DNA of 45,033 nt from Opitutaceae bacterium (GTDB lineage Bacteria > Verrucomicrobiota > Verrucomicrobiia > Opitutales > Opitutaceae): NCBI GenBank assembly GCA_016794665.1, contig JAEUHB010000344.1:1-45033 (forward strand). Reading direction: 5' to 3'. The notes under the pieces were generated by a model. The model was given only the letters and a program-made list of their open reading frames with translations, did no database searches and was not told where the DNA came from. This document shows, one piece after another, positions 17,242 to 25,764 of the stretch (its first letter is position 1; every line of letters starts with the position of its first letter). The translations under genes were made by a program, and so were the position numbers.

Positions 17242-20060
17242 CGCAACGCCTCCCGCGCGATGCTTGCCGCCGCGCCATGGTGAAACAGTGCCGCGAACGG
17301 ATCGAGCTCGGCGGCGCGACCGGAAAGTTCCGCGGGCGGCCAGAACTCACTCGCGCGAATCGCGGCCGCGACGCCGTCGGTGCAGGCGGCCGCCGATTCC
17401 AGCAGGGTGCCGGCCAGCTCAGGCCACGGCGCGAGCGCCGTCTCGCCGGCCGCCTTGGGGAGGTTGATGTAGCCGCAGGAGAGCGAAGCACTGTCGGTGA
17501 AGGTCGCGGCGACCGCTCGCAGGTAGACCGGCAACTGCAGGTCGGTCCACACGCGCATCTGCTTCGCGCCGCCAGTCCGGCGCCAGCCGGGCAAGGTCTC
17601 GTCCTCCGCTCGCGCGAGGCGCAGGTGCGACTGCGATGGGGCCACCGCCTTGTCACTCGTCTTGTAATCGAGCACGCGCCGGGCACCGGTCGGTTCGTGC
17701 CGGTCGATCCTATCAATCTTGCCGCGCACCTCGAGACCTCCAATCGCCAGGGTGAAGGGCCACTCGACGTGCTCGATGATCCAGCCCTCGGCGCGGCTCC
17801 GCGCCTGCACGTCGGCGACGCGGGCGAGGCGCTGGCGGGCTGACTCCAGCTGCACGACTAGCGGCAGCGCGAGATCGGCGCCAAAGCGGCGGCGCGCATG
17901 TCGATCGAGGGCATCAAGCAAGAATTCGCGCAGGGTCTTCTCGTCGGTGCAGTTGGCCAACGATGACTCGCGCGCCATCGCTTCGAGCGCCGCATGGCAA
18001 AGGGTGCCGAAGTCTCGCGCGTCGAGCTCGGTTTTCTCCGGGTCGACCGGCTCCATCTTCAGGCCGTGCGACAAGTAGAACCGGAACGGGCACGCGAGCC
18101 ACGCACGCAGGCCAGTGACAGGCACCCGCGCCAGCGGCGCGACCCGCGGGGGCGTGAGCCGCCACGCGCGCGTCCACGGCACGTTCGGCCGCGGCGCGTC
18201 CGCCGGCCGAAAAAGCTGCTCGACGCGCCCCGGCAGTTCCGCGTCGTCGCAGCGCAGTAGCAGTCGCGACGGCCGCAGCGGCTCGCCGGAAGCGGAGGTC
18301 TTGGCGAAAAGCACGTCGAGCCGGCCGCCCGCCGACCGTGTCGCGGCGAGCGCCTGTAGCAAGTAGGCGTCGCGGGCGAACCGGGCGGCGTTAGTCTTGA
18401 GGCCGAGCGTCTCGCGCAGCGTCTCGGGCAAAAATGCGTCGCCCACGATTGCCTCGGGCACCATGCCGTCGTTGAGGCCGGCGACCACGAGATGCGGCGC
18501 ATCCTCCCACATCAGCTCAAGCCAACCTTGCAATTCTAGGGCGTCCGCGGGTTTCTCCTCGGTGTGGCGGGTGTCGCCAAACATGCGCAGCGCGATTTCC
18601 CACCAGTCGGAATCGGGCACGTCGGGAAATGCCACCGCCGCAGACGCACACTCGCTCATCACATCACGCCAGGCCTCGGCCGCGTCGGCGGCGAAGGCCT
18701 CCTCCGGCACCGCGCGATCGAAAGACCGACCACGAAAAATAATCCCCAAAGCGGCGACCGCGCCGCCCGGAAACGGGCCCGACGCCAGCGCCACGCGCAA
18801 GTCCTCCATCAGAGCGATCCCGCGCGCGAGGTCGGATGCGCGGCCATCGACCGCCGCGCGCACCGCCGCCAGATCCGCCGGCAAGTGACGGGCGTGGAGC
18901 GCATCAAGCTCCGTCAGAAACCGCGTCGCGGAGAAATCACCGCCTGGCGCGGCCAAAAAGTCCGGGCACCGCGCAAGCGCAGCGACCGTGTGGTAGGCTG
19001 GCTCGCGCGCCAATCCAGCGAGCGCGGTGAGCAACGTGTGGAGACGCTCACCTCGGAGGGCGCGGCCCTCGGGGTTGTAGGCCGCGAGGCCCGCGCGAGG
19101 GAGCTCGTTTTCGAGAAGTGGCCCGACCTCGGCATCGGCCACGCCGAGCGCCAGGACCCCATCTGGCTCACGGTAGCGGCGCGCGATCGCCACGACCCGC
19201 TCCGCCTCCGCTGCCGGATCGGCGCGGAGTTGCACGCAGCGCGCGAAGTCCGGCAGGAGCAACGGCCGCCGCGCCCAAACCTCGGGCCGCGGCCGACCCC
19301 ATTGATCAAAAGCCTGGCTTTCCTCCTCCGGGGCAAGCACCACCACCTCGACCGGCACCACTTTGGCCCACGCCTCGATCGCTCGGAGCGCAAGCGGCAG
19401 AGGGTCAGGCATCCCGAGAAGCACGAGGCGCCGCACTCCGGCCGGAAGCGCGGGCTGGCGGGAGAACTCCCGGCGCGCGGCGTGCGGTTCGCATTTTCCG
19501 CGGGCCATGAGCGCCGAGGCTTGCAGCTCTTCCAGTCCCGCGAGATCCCGCCAGCGAGACGTCTCGGGAACAACGGCATCCCCTCGTGCCGCCACATCCG
19601 CCAGCGAAAGGCCGGCCTCGTTGAGCTGCGACTGCAGCCGGAAAAAAACTTCCGCCAGTCGCCACGCCCAGGCAAAGTCACGGCGCGGCGGATCAACCGG
19701 CAGCGCCTCCCGCACCGTTTCGAGGTCGACCCGCAGAAGCACGTCGGCCCAAGTGAGAAGCGACTCGAGCCGTGAAGCTACGGGCGCCCCATTCTCGGCG
19801 CACTGCAACAACATGTCGGGCGTGGAGACCCGAGGGGGAAAAACCGCCTGCCCGCGCCCCGCCGCGTGCTCCGCCAGCGCCTCGCGCAGCCGGCGGCCCG
19901 AATGCCTTGTCGGGACCACCGCGAGCACTTCAGACAAGTCGAGCGCCCCGCCGCCGCTCCAGCCACGCGCCAACCACGCCGCCACCTGCGGCAGCCACGG
20001 GCGATTCCATGGAAGAAAGTATCGGGCGACCTGGGCAGATGACATGCCGGGGTGAAACAT
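17238..20060 (-). CDS. addB: AddB-like nuclease subunit of the recombination complex
   Basis: A 940-residue partner of AddA. The N-terminal two thirds resemble a degenerate UvrD-type helicase without a Walker A (VVPTRHSGRRLREAL). The C-terminal part is a PD-(D/E)XK nuclease: CPFRFYLSHGLKMEP, FGTLCHAALEAMA, VRGKIDRIDRHEP and the catalytic core RRVLDYKTSD at about residue 795, then a Q.P.Y motif. The cysteine near CPFRFYL is present, but the C-terminal cysteine cluster of the Fe-S AddB proteins is not evident, so an Fe-S cluster is doubtful. The start is ATG at 20060 (MFHPGMSSAQ); ATG at 20045 is nearly as good, and a frame extension to 20234 would run into the rpsT gene. The gene lies just after the rpsT terminator. 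Confidence 0.88.
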   Translation of the reverse strand: MFHPGMSSAQVARYFLPWNRPWLPQVAAWLARGWSGGGALDLSEVLAVVPTRHSGRRLREALAEHAAGRGQAVFPPRVSTPDMLLQCAENGAPVASRLESLLTWADVLLRVDLETVREALPVDPPRRDFAWAWRLAEVFFRLQSQLNEAGLSLADVAARGDAVVPETSRWRDLAGLEELQASALMARGKCEPHAARREFSRQPALPAGVRRLVLLGMPDPLPLALRAIEAWAKVVPVEVVVLAPEEESQAFDQWGRPRPEVWARRPLLLPDFARCVQLRADPAAEAERVVAIARRYREPDGVLALGVADAEVGPLLENELPRAGLAAYNPEGRALRGERLHTLLTALAGLAREPAYHTVAALARCPDFLAAPGGDFSATRFLTELDALHARHLPADLAAVRAAVDGRASDLARGIALMEDLRVALASGPFPGGAVAALGIIFRGRSFDRAVPEEAFAADAAEAWRDVMSECASAAVAFPDVPDSDWWEIALRMFGDTRHTEEKPADALELQGWLELMWEDAPHLVVAGLNDGMVPEAIVGDAFLPETLRETLGLKTNAARFARDAYLLQALAATRSAGGRLDVLFAKTSASGEPLRPSRLLLRCDDAELPGRVEQLFRPADAPRPNVPWTRAWRLTPPRVAPLARVPVTGLRAWLACPFRFYLSHGLKMEPVDPEKTELDARDFGTLCHAALEAMARESSLANCTDEKTLREFLLDALDRHARRRFGADLALPLVVQLESARQRLARVADVQARSRAEGWIIEHVEWPFTLAIGGLEVRGKIDRIDRHEPTGARRVLDYKTSDKAVAPSQSHLRLARAEDETLPGWRRTGGAKQMRVWTDLQLPVYLRAVAATFTDSASLSCGYINLPKAAGETALAPWPELAGTLLESAAACTDGVAAAIRASEFWPPAELSGRAAELDPFAALFHHGAAASIAREALR

Positions 20061-20110
20061 GGAGCCGCCCACACGCGGCGCGCAAGGCTCGCTGCCGAGA
20101 CCGGAAAACA

Positions 20111-20140
20111 AAAAACCCCGCGCGCCGGCGGCGGGCGGGG
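20111..20140 (-). terminator. rho-independent terminator of rpsT
   Basis: GC-rich hairpin with outer arms CCCCGC (20116-20121) and GCGGGG (20135-20140), followed on the minus strand by TTTTTTG. It lies 23 bases past the rpsT stop and 50 bases before the addB start. Confidence 0.8.
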
Positions 20141-20163
20141 CGATGAGGAAACCGCGAGGAGGG

Positions 20164-20427
20164 CTACGCCTTGGCGGACGCGAACGCCTTCGAAGCATGC
20201 GCCTTGGCGCGGCCGGCAGCGTTGCGATGCACAACGCCTACCTTTGCCGCCTTGTCCATGGCTGACGCATAGTCGGAGGCCGCGGCTTTGGCCGCCGGGT
20301 CCTTGGCCTTCAGCAAGGCATCCAGCTTCTTGCGCAGGGTCTTGATCCGCGTCTTGATGCTACGGTTACGGGCAGCACGACGCGCGTTCTGGCGGGCGGC
20401 TTTGATGGCGGATTTCGTATTGGCCAT
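20164..20427 (-). CDS. rpsT: 30S ribosomal protein S20
   Basis: Small-subunit ribosomal protein bS20, 87 residues, binding 16S rRNA early in assembly. The N-terminus MANTKSAIKAARQNARRAARN and the central SIKTRIKTLRKKLDALL are family-diagnostic, as is the closing GVVHRNAAGRAKAHASK segment. Lys/Ala-rich composition and length are normal. The ATG at 20427 is the conserved start; an in-frame extension to 20538 crosses the promoter. It stands alone between a candidate promoter and its own terminator. Confidence 0.97.
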   Translation of the reverse strand: MANTKSAIKAARQNARRAARNRSIKTRIKTLRKKLDALLKAKDPAAKAAASDYASAMDKAAKVGVVHRNAAGRAKAHASKAFASAKA

Positions 20428-20452
20428 GAGAGGTCGTAAATGAGAGTCCGAC

Positions 20453-20481
20453 ATCGACCCAAAGCGGCCCGCGGTAGTCAA
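20453..20481 (-). promoter_or_regulatory. candidate rpsT promoter
   Basis: On the minus strand TTGACT (20481-20476) matches the -35 consensus at 5 of 6. The best -10 at 17-18 bases is weak (TCGATG, near 20458-20453). Placement 25-55 bases before the rpsT start is suitable. The remaining divergent intergenic stretch up to 20708 holds a 6-bp hairpin (CTCCCC/GGGGAG, 20578-20595) in the leader of the histidine kinase gene and nothing else recognisable. Confidence 0.35.
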
Positions 20482-20708
20482 GGGTAATGTCGGAATGGTC
20501 CCGGCATTGCCAGCTCTTCCGCCCCGACCTTTCCCCAAATCCGAGTCAATCTGAGGTCAAAAGCGGCCACCCCTCGACTCCCCACGTTAGGGGAGACGAA
20601 CACGCAGGACAACAGCTGCATGCCCACGACGCATCCAAGAAAGATACCGGCGCGTTCCCTGCGACGGAAGTTACGACCCGTCACGGGCAGCCATGCGCAC
20701 GTCTGCCG

Positions 20709-22322
20709 ATGACCATCCGCGTTCGGTTTGCGCTGCTGCTTGCACTGATTTTCGGGGGGCTCCTGTTCGCCCTCGCTGGCCTGCGCGCCCTCGCTGCCGC
20801 TGAGCGGGACAATATTCTCGCCGCTGACCGACAAAGCAGGTCTCAGATGCTCACGCACTGGATCAACACCGCCAGCCGCGAGTTGGCGGCACTCACGAAC
20901 GACATCGCCGCATCTGACGATTTCGCCACATCCGTGCAGCGCGAAGATACAGCGGCGGCGCGCCGGTTGCTCGGTAGCGACACCGCTCAACCGGCTATCG
21001 GGGCGCTTTGGGTCGTGCGGGCTGATGGGGCGACGATTTTTCGCCTGCCGAGCCGCCCCGATATGCCGACAGCGCCGCCCCTTACTCGCGGCGAACTGGC
21101 CCGGCTGTTGGCGGAAACACCGAGTCCGCGATTTTTTTCCGAAGCAAACGGACACATCTTGGAACTGTGTGCCCGGCCCGCCCGGCCGCTCGGCGCAAAT
21201 CATTGGGTCGTCGTAGCACGGCCATGGGACGAGCCCTTGCTCCGCTCCTTGTCCTCCCTGACGGAAAGTTCGGTGTCCCTGCGTCCGGCACACGAACTCG
21301 TGCGCGCACAGGATGCGCCCGACCAACTCGTGCTCGTGCGTCCGTTGACGGACGCAGCCGGGCGCATTCTACGCGTGCTCCGCATGGACTACGCCCTGCC
21401 CGAAGCCGAGCGCGTGCTCCGCACGGACTGGCGACAAACCCTGCTCTTCGTCGCGTTCGGCCTGCTCCTCTTGCTGGCCGTATCACTGGCGGTGCGGGCA
21501 TGGGTGCTACGTCCGCTGCACGTGATTGGCGCGGGACTTGCCTCGCCGACCGGCGCTCCGGCATTGCCGCTCGCCACAGCCCGCGACGAGTTTGGAAAAG
21601 TCGCCCAGCTCGTCGTTTCCGCCGCCGAGCAACGCGTAGCGCTGGAGCGCGAGGTTGCGGAGCGGACCCGCACGCAGGAGGCGCTCGCTCACAGCGAGGC
21701 CACGCTCCGCGGCCACATCGCCGACCGCACGCGGCTCGGCCGGGATCTGCACGACGGCGTGATTCAGTCGCTCTACGCTGCGGGCATGAACCTCGCCGGC
21801 GTGCGGGCTCAGCTCGCGCCCGAGCAAGCCGCGGCCGCCGCGCGCCTCGAGCAGACCACCAACGTCCTCAATGAATCAATCAGGGATCTGCGGAACTTCA
21901 TCGACGGCCTGGAGCCGGAGTCGCTGAAGCGGCAGAGCTTCTCGCAAGCCGTCGGCGATTTGGTCGACGCAATGAGCAGCATGCAGCCATTCCAGGCCAG
22001 GATTGAATTGGAGGAAAACATCGCGGCGCGGCTTAGCCTTTCGCAACAAGTGCACGCCCTGCAAATCACGCGCGAGGCGATCAGCAATGCGCTGCGCCAT
22101 GGCCAGGCCAACCGCATTGAGATCGCGCTGCGTCATCGGAGTGGCCTCGCCGAACTCAAAATCATCGACAATGGCAGCGGCTTCGATGCGTCATCTGCAT
22201 CGTCCCAAGGCCGGGGTCTGCTCAACTTCGTCCAGCGTGCGCGCGAACTAGGCGCCACCTTGGCGGTTGAGTCGCATCCCGGTTGCGGCACGATTGTAAA
22301 CCTGACGTTCTCCCTCCCATGA
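20709..22322 (+). CDS. NarL-family membrane sensor histidine kinase
   Basis: A 537-residue sensor kinase. TM1 (about residues 6-28) and TM2 (about 240-262, TLLFVAFGLLLLLAVSLAVRA) bracket a periplasmic sensor of about 210 residues that I cannot assign to a named domain. A HAMP-like stretch and coiled coil follow. The HisKA_3 dimerisation/phosphoacceptor helix is LGRDLHDGVIQSLY with H348. The HATPase_c domain has ITREAISNALRHG (N box), IDNGSGFD (G1) and GRGLLNFVQRA (G2). This is the NarX/DesK-type kinase class. The ATG at 20709 (MTIRVRFALL) directly precedes TM1; an upstream extension to 20487 has no kinase similarity. The stop overlaps the response regulator start as ATGA. The gene heads a coupled string leading into minor pilins, so it may sense surface or envelope cues for pilus expression (inference). 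Confidence 0.92.
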   Translation: MTIRVRFALLLALIFGGLLFALAGLRALAAAERDNILAADRQSRSQMLTHWINTASRELAALTNDIAASDDFATSVQREDTAAARRLLGSDTAQPAIGALWVVRADGATIFRLPSRPDMPTAPPLTRGELARLLAETPSPRFFSEANGHILELCARPARPLGANHWVVVARPWDEPLLRSLSSLTESSVSLRPAHELVRAQDAPDQLVLVRPLTDAAGRILRVLRMDYALPEAERVLRTDWRQTLLFVAFGLLLLLAVSLAVRAWVLRPLHVIGAGLASPTGAPALPLATARDEFGKVAQLVVSAAEQRVALEREVAERTRTQEALAHSEATLRGHIADRTRLGRDLHDGVIQSLYAAGMNLAGVRAQLAPEQAAAAARLEQTTNVLNESIRDLRNFIDGLEPESLKRQSFSQAVGDLVDAMSSMQPFQARIELEENIAARLSLSQQVHALQITREAISNALRHGQANRIEIALRHRSGLAELKIIDNGSGFDASSASSQGRGLLNFVQRARELGATLAVESHPGCGTIVNLTFSLP

Positions 22323-22996
22323 CCGCCACAGCCCCCCGCACCCTCACTCTCATGCTCGTTGACGACAGCGAGCTCGTCCGCCGCGGCATCACCGCCGTGC
22401 TCGCCGGCGAAACCAACCCGCCCATGGAGATCGTGGCCGAGGCCGGCACGGTCGCGGACGCCGTCGCGGAGTGCGCCCGGACCCGGCCGGACGTGGTGCT
22501 GCTCGACATCCGGCTGCCGGACGGCACGGGCTTCGACGCTTGCCGCCGCATTCTCGAGGAAGCGCCGGGCACGCGCGTGATCATGCTCACGTCGTATTCG
22601 AACGACAACTTCGTCTACGAGGCGGTGACGGCGGGCGCCCACGGCTACCTGATGAAGGAGATCAACCCCTCCGGCTTGGTGCGCGCGATTCAGGACGTCG
22701 CGGCCGGCCGCTCGATCCTCGATTCCGAAGCGACCGGCCGCGTGCTCCGCATGCTGCGCGGCGGCGGCGCCACCGAGTCCGCGAGTGACATTTCCATCCT
22801 CTCCCACCAGGAGCGGCGCGTGCTCGCGCTCGTCGCGGAAGGCCTCACCAACAAGGAGGTCGGCGACCGCCTGGCCTTGGCGGAAAACACGGTGAAGAAC
22901 TACCTCGTGAACGTGTTCGAGAAGCTAAAGGTCAAGCGCCGGGCCCAAGCCGCAGCAATGTGGGTGCAGCAAAGCGCCCCCCCACCCAAGCCATGA
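22319..22996 (+). CDS. LuxR/NarL-family response regulator
   Basis: A 225-residue response regulator paired with the preceding kinase. The receiver domain (about 10-130) has the acidic pair at the start (LVDDS), phospho-acceptor D63 in VVLLDIRLPDG, the switch Thr in VIMLTSYS and the Lys in GYLMKE. The DNA-binding domain is LuxR-type: LSHQERRVLALVAEGLTNKEV, then LALAENTVKNYLVNVFEKLKVKRR. It overlaps the kinase by ATGA (22319-22322), and its own stop overlaps the next gene's start in the same way (22993-22996), coupling a transcription regulator directly to pilin genes. Target promoters are unknown; the pilin cassettes nearby are the obvious candidates. Confidence 0.94.
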   Translation: MTATAPRTLTLMLVDDSELVRRGITAVLAGETNPPMEIVAEAGTVADAVAECARTRPDVVLLDIRLPDGTGFDACRRILEEAPGTRVIMLTSYSNDNFVYEAVTAGAHGYLMKEINPSGLVRAIQDVAAGRSILDSEATGRVLRMLRGGGATESASDISILSHQERRVLALVAEGLTNKEVGDRLALAENTVKNYLVNVFEKLKVKRRAQAAAMWVQQSAPPPKP

Positions 22997-23469
22997 CTTT
23001 TCCCCCACCAGCAGCGGCACGGCCGCAAGCATCCCGCGCTATCGCGCGGCAGGCAACGGGGGCTTTCACGCTGGTGGAGGTGATGCTGGCCGCAGGCGTG
23101 CTGGTGCTCGGCATTACGACGGCGATTCTCACGCTCCAGCGCGGATTCCAGGCGCTCGACACCGCGCGGCACCTCACAGCCGCCGCGCAGGTGATGCAAA
23201 CCGAGCTCGAGCGCCTGCGTCTCAAGAGTTGGGCCCAGATCCAATCACTACAGGACGGCGGCGACAGCACAGTCGCGTTGAACGGCCGCCCCGACGGCCT
23301 GAACGGGACCTTTGCCTGCGCGCGCACGATCCGGGACCTAAAGGCGGACATGAAGGAAATCACCCTGGCGGCGACTTGGCGCGGCTACGACGGCCGGGAG
23401 CACCGCGTAAGCTACGTCACCCGCTATGCAAAGAGCGGACTCTATGACTATTTCTACACCGCCCACTGA
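22993..23469 (+). CDS. type IV prepilin-like minor pilin, cassette 1 gene 1
   Basis: A 158-residue minor pilin (PilV/PulI-like position). The prepilin peptidase motif is QATG|AFTLVEVMLAAG near residue 24, with the Glu at +5, followed by the hydrophobic N-terminal helix (VLVLGITTAILTLQRGF). The leader is long (about 23 residues) and basic. The globular part ends TWRGYDGREHRVSYVTRYAKSGLYDYFYTAH. The same layout and C-terminal GLYDY motif recur in the gene at 29265. The start overlaps the response regulator stop as ATGA. It would be processed by PilD in the inner membrane and incorporated near the pilus tip. Confidence 0.85.
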   Translation: MTFPPPAAARPQASRAIARQATGAFTLVEVMLAAGVLVLGITTAILTLQRGFQALDTARHLTAAAQVMQTELERLRLKSWAQIQSLQDGGDSTVALNGRPDGLNGTFACARTIRDLKADMKEITLAATWRGYDGREHRVSYVTRYAKSGLYDYFYTAH

Positions 23470-24067
23470 ACGACCGCAATCCGGACGCGTTCCCCGGAGC
23501 CTCCGCCACAAGGGATTCACCCTCGCGGAAATTCTGGTGTCGGCCGCGCTTTCGGGCGCGGTCCTTGCCGGCGTGCTTAGCGCTTTCCTCATGATCGGCC
23601 GCACTGGCTACGCGGCGGGCAGCTACAGCGAGATGGACGCTCAACTGCGGCGCGCGCTGGAGGCTTTTGGCGCGGACGCACGCAAGGCCGTGGATGTCCG
23701 TTGGCATGGGGCACAGCTCCTGACCCTGCACGTCGCCTCGGCCGGCGCCGCCGCGACGCCCGTGACGTATGGCTACGACAGCGTCAGCACCAGCCCGACC
23801 TACCGCTCGTTCTATCGGCTACGAGGCGAGCCGGATTCGACGGAGCCGCGTCTGCCGCTCCTGCACAACGTTGCACCCGACTTTGCCTTTGCCCGCTTCA
23901 AGCTCGAGCAACCCGGAGTCCCCGACAACACCGCGACCAACGACCTCGAAACGAAGCAACTCGAGGTAAGCCTACGGGCTGGCCGCTCCGGGGCGACAGC
24001 CACGGGCGCGAGCCAATCGGCCGTCTCAGCGCGATACATCCTGCGCAACAAACGCGTGACCAACTGA
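23444..24067 (+). CDS. type IV prepilin-like minor pilin, cassette 1 gene 2
   Basis: A 207-residue minor pilin resembling the PilW/PulJ position. The cleavage motif is RHKG|FTLAEILVSAALSGAVL near residue 24. The globular domain has the segment YAAGSYSEMDAQLRRALEAFGADARKA typical of PulJ/PilW-type proteins and ends SAVSARYILRNKRVTN. The ATG at 23444 lies 26 bases inside the previous gene, within the codons for the GLYDY motif. The stop overlaps the next start as TGATG. The paralogue at 29716 shares the ARFILRNK ending and the YSDMESQARKALEVFAEDVRQA segment. Confidence 0.85.
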   Translation: MTISTPPTERPQSGRVPRSLRHKGFTLAEILVSAALSGAVLAGVLSAFLMIGRTGYAAGSYSEMDAQLRRALEAFGADARKAVDVRWHGAQLLTLHVASAGAAATPVTYGYDSVSTSPTYRSFYRLRGEPDSTEPRLPLLHNVAPDFAFARFKLEQPGVPDNTATNDLETKQLEVSLRAGRSGATATGASQSAVSARYILRNKRVTN

Positions 24068-25476
24068 TGCCCGACCTTACTCAAAGTCCCTTTCGCCAGC
24101 GCAGGGCGCCCGGTAGTCCTACGGCGCCGGATGATCGCGCGGCTGTGCTCATCGTCGCCCTGCTCGTATCCGCGCTGATTGCACTCGGGTTGGCCAGCTA
24201 CCTCAACTTGAACTTGTCCTCCTCCCGCCTTTCGAAGCGCACGTTCAACGGCCACGCCGCGCTCAACCTCGCCGAGGCGGGCGCAGAGGAGGCGGTGTGG
24301 TCGTTCAACCGTGCCCCCGCCAACCCGGCGGAAGCCTGGGGGGCCTGGACCAAGAGCAGCGCGCCCGCTTGGCAGAAGTTCGCTGGCTTCGAGTTCGGCG
24401 GCCGCACCACCGGCTGGGTGAAGGTCTACGTCGACAACCACCAGCCCGGGCCAACCTCTCGGCCAAAGATTGTTGCCCAGGCCTCCGTCGAATCGCCGGC
24501 CGACACGGCCGTCACAAAGATGCTGGAGGTCACGCTGCGCCGCCGCTCGACCTTTGCCAACGCCCTTGTCGCCAAGGACAGTATCGTATTTTCCGGCACA
24601 ACCACGTCGCTCGACGCCTGGGACTCCGATCCCGACGCCAACCCCCTCACCGCGCCCGTCCCCTACGATGCGGCCATACGGACGGACCGGGCCAGCCTCG
24701 CCACGACGGCGGTCGCGAACCACGCGATGCTGCTCAACAGCGCGCACATCTGGGGCTACGTCGCCACCGGCGGAGGCCAACCAGACATCGGTGTCGGCGG
24801 GTCGATTCGCGGCGCCGATACGCCAGCGGACGTCACGGTCGACCCCCGTCGCATCGCGACGGACTTCAACGCCGATTTCCCAACCGTCACGGCACCGACC
24901 GACGGCACATTTCTAACCACGATTCCTCCCATTCTGGGAACTGCGGGGGCGGCGACCAAGTGGCGCGCCACGCAACTCGTGCTCGATGGGAACGGATCGC
25001 TGACCATCCTCGGTCATGTCACCCTCGTTCTCACACAAACCAGCGGTGCCGATGCCGTGCGCATCACGGGCAACGCCTCATTGATTGTAACCGCGGGCTC
25101 GAGTCTGGCGCTCTACGTGGAGGGCGGCGTGCTGATTGCGGGCAACGGGCTCGTCAATGCCAACGTGCAACCCATCAGCTGCCAAATCTGGGGCACGAGC
25201 AGGACGGCCGGCGGCCAGAGCCTCCAGATCGCGGGCAACGGCGCGCTGCGCTGTGTCATCTACGCACCGAACGGCGACGTGTTCATGAACGGCAATGGCG
25301 ACATGCTAGGCTCAATCGTGGCCCGGACGATTCGCTTCACCGGCAATGCGGCCTTCCATTACGACGAATCGCTCGCCCGCGGCAGCGGCACCGAGCCCTT
25401 TGCCATCGCCAAGTGGCGCGAACTCAGCTCTGGCGCGGAGCAAGCACCCTATCTGAATCTGTTTCAAGGTTGGTAA
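24067..25476 (+). CDS. PilX-like pilus-associated protein, cassette 1 gene 3
   Basis: A 469-residue protein with a PilX-type N-terminus: a basic stretch, then DRAAVLIVALLVSALIALGLASYLNL (one membrane helix), without the classical G|FTLxE site. A segment HAALNLAEAGAEEAVWSFN follows, typical of PilX/GspK-like proteins. The C-terminal third holds the repeat-rich domain (about 300-450) with VRITGNASLIV, VLIAGNGLV, LQIAGNGALRCVIYAPNGDVFMNGNGDMLGS and FTGNAAFHYDESL. This regular Gly-Asn periodicity suggests a right-handed beta-helix and is similar to the DUF7305-type domain (inference). Its start overlaps the previous stop. Paralogue of the gene at 30301. A role at the pilus tip is inferred. Confidence 0.8.
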   Translation: MPDLTQSPFRQRRAPGSPTAPDDRAAVLIVALLVSALIALGLASYLNLNLSSSRLSKRTFNGHAALNLAEAGAEEAVWSFNRAPANPAEAWGAWTKSSAPAWQKFAGFEFGGRTTGWVKVYVDNHQPGPTSRPKIVAQASVESPADTAVTKMLEVTLRRRSTFANALVAKDSIVFSGTTTSLDAWDSDPDANPLTAPVPYDAAIRTDRASLATTAVANHAMLLNSAHIWGYVATGGGQPDIGVGGSIRGADTPADVTVDPRRIATDFNADFPTVTAPTDGTFLTTIPPILGTAGAATKWRATQLVLDGNGSLTILGHVTLVLTQTSGADAVRITGNASLIVTAGSSLALYVEGGVLIAGNGLVNANVQPISCQIWGTSRTAGGQSLQIAGNGALRCVIYAPNGDVFMNGNGDMLGSIVARTIRFTGNAAFHYDESLARGSGTEPFAIAKWRELSSGAEQAPYLNLFQGW

Positions 25477-25648
25477 GCTGGCACACACGACGCTCGGCGA
25501 CCTCCTTGACGGACTCGAATGCTGCCGATCGGGGTTCCGTTGGGGCCGACGACGTGATCCCAACGATTGCTCGCTTTTGGACGCTGTGGGGCTGCCGCTT
25601 TTCGGCCGGCCGGGGCCAGTTCTGCAGTCAATAAAGCAAAGGACCGTC

Positions 25649-25663
25649 GGTATGTATCATACC
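25649..25663. repeat. perfect dyad GGTATG-TAT-CATACC
   Basis: A 15-base perfect inverted repeat in the 288-base gap between cassette 1 and the convergent VPDSG-CTERM gene. The gap otherwise holds only the terminator at 25711-25744. The size and symmetry suit a dimeric regulator, but no promoter is visible beside it. Confidence 0.4.
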
Positions 25664-25710
25664 ATGAGGATCAAAACGGGTGGGTGCACATTGGCTCATT
25701 GCCAGTCGCC

Positions 25711-25744
25711 AAAAAAAACAGCGGCCTTTCGGGGCCGCTGTTTT
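25711..25744 (-). terminator. bidirectional terminator, strongest on minus strand
   Basis: Stem AAAACAGCGGCC (25715-25726) and GGCCGCTGTTTT (25733-25744) around a 6-base loop. On the minus strand the T tract is 8 long and follows the VPDSG-CTERM gene by 20 bases. On the plus strand TTTT follows, so it may also end the pilin cassette transcript. Confidence 0.85.
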
Positions 25745-25764
25745 CGCAGAGGGAACCAGGAAAA

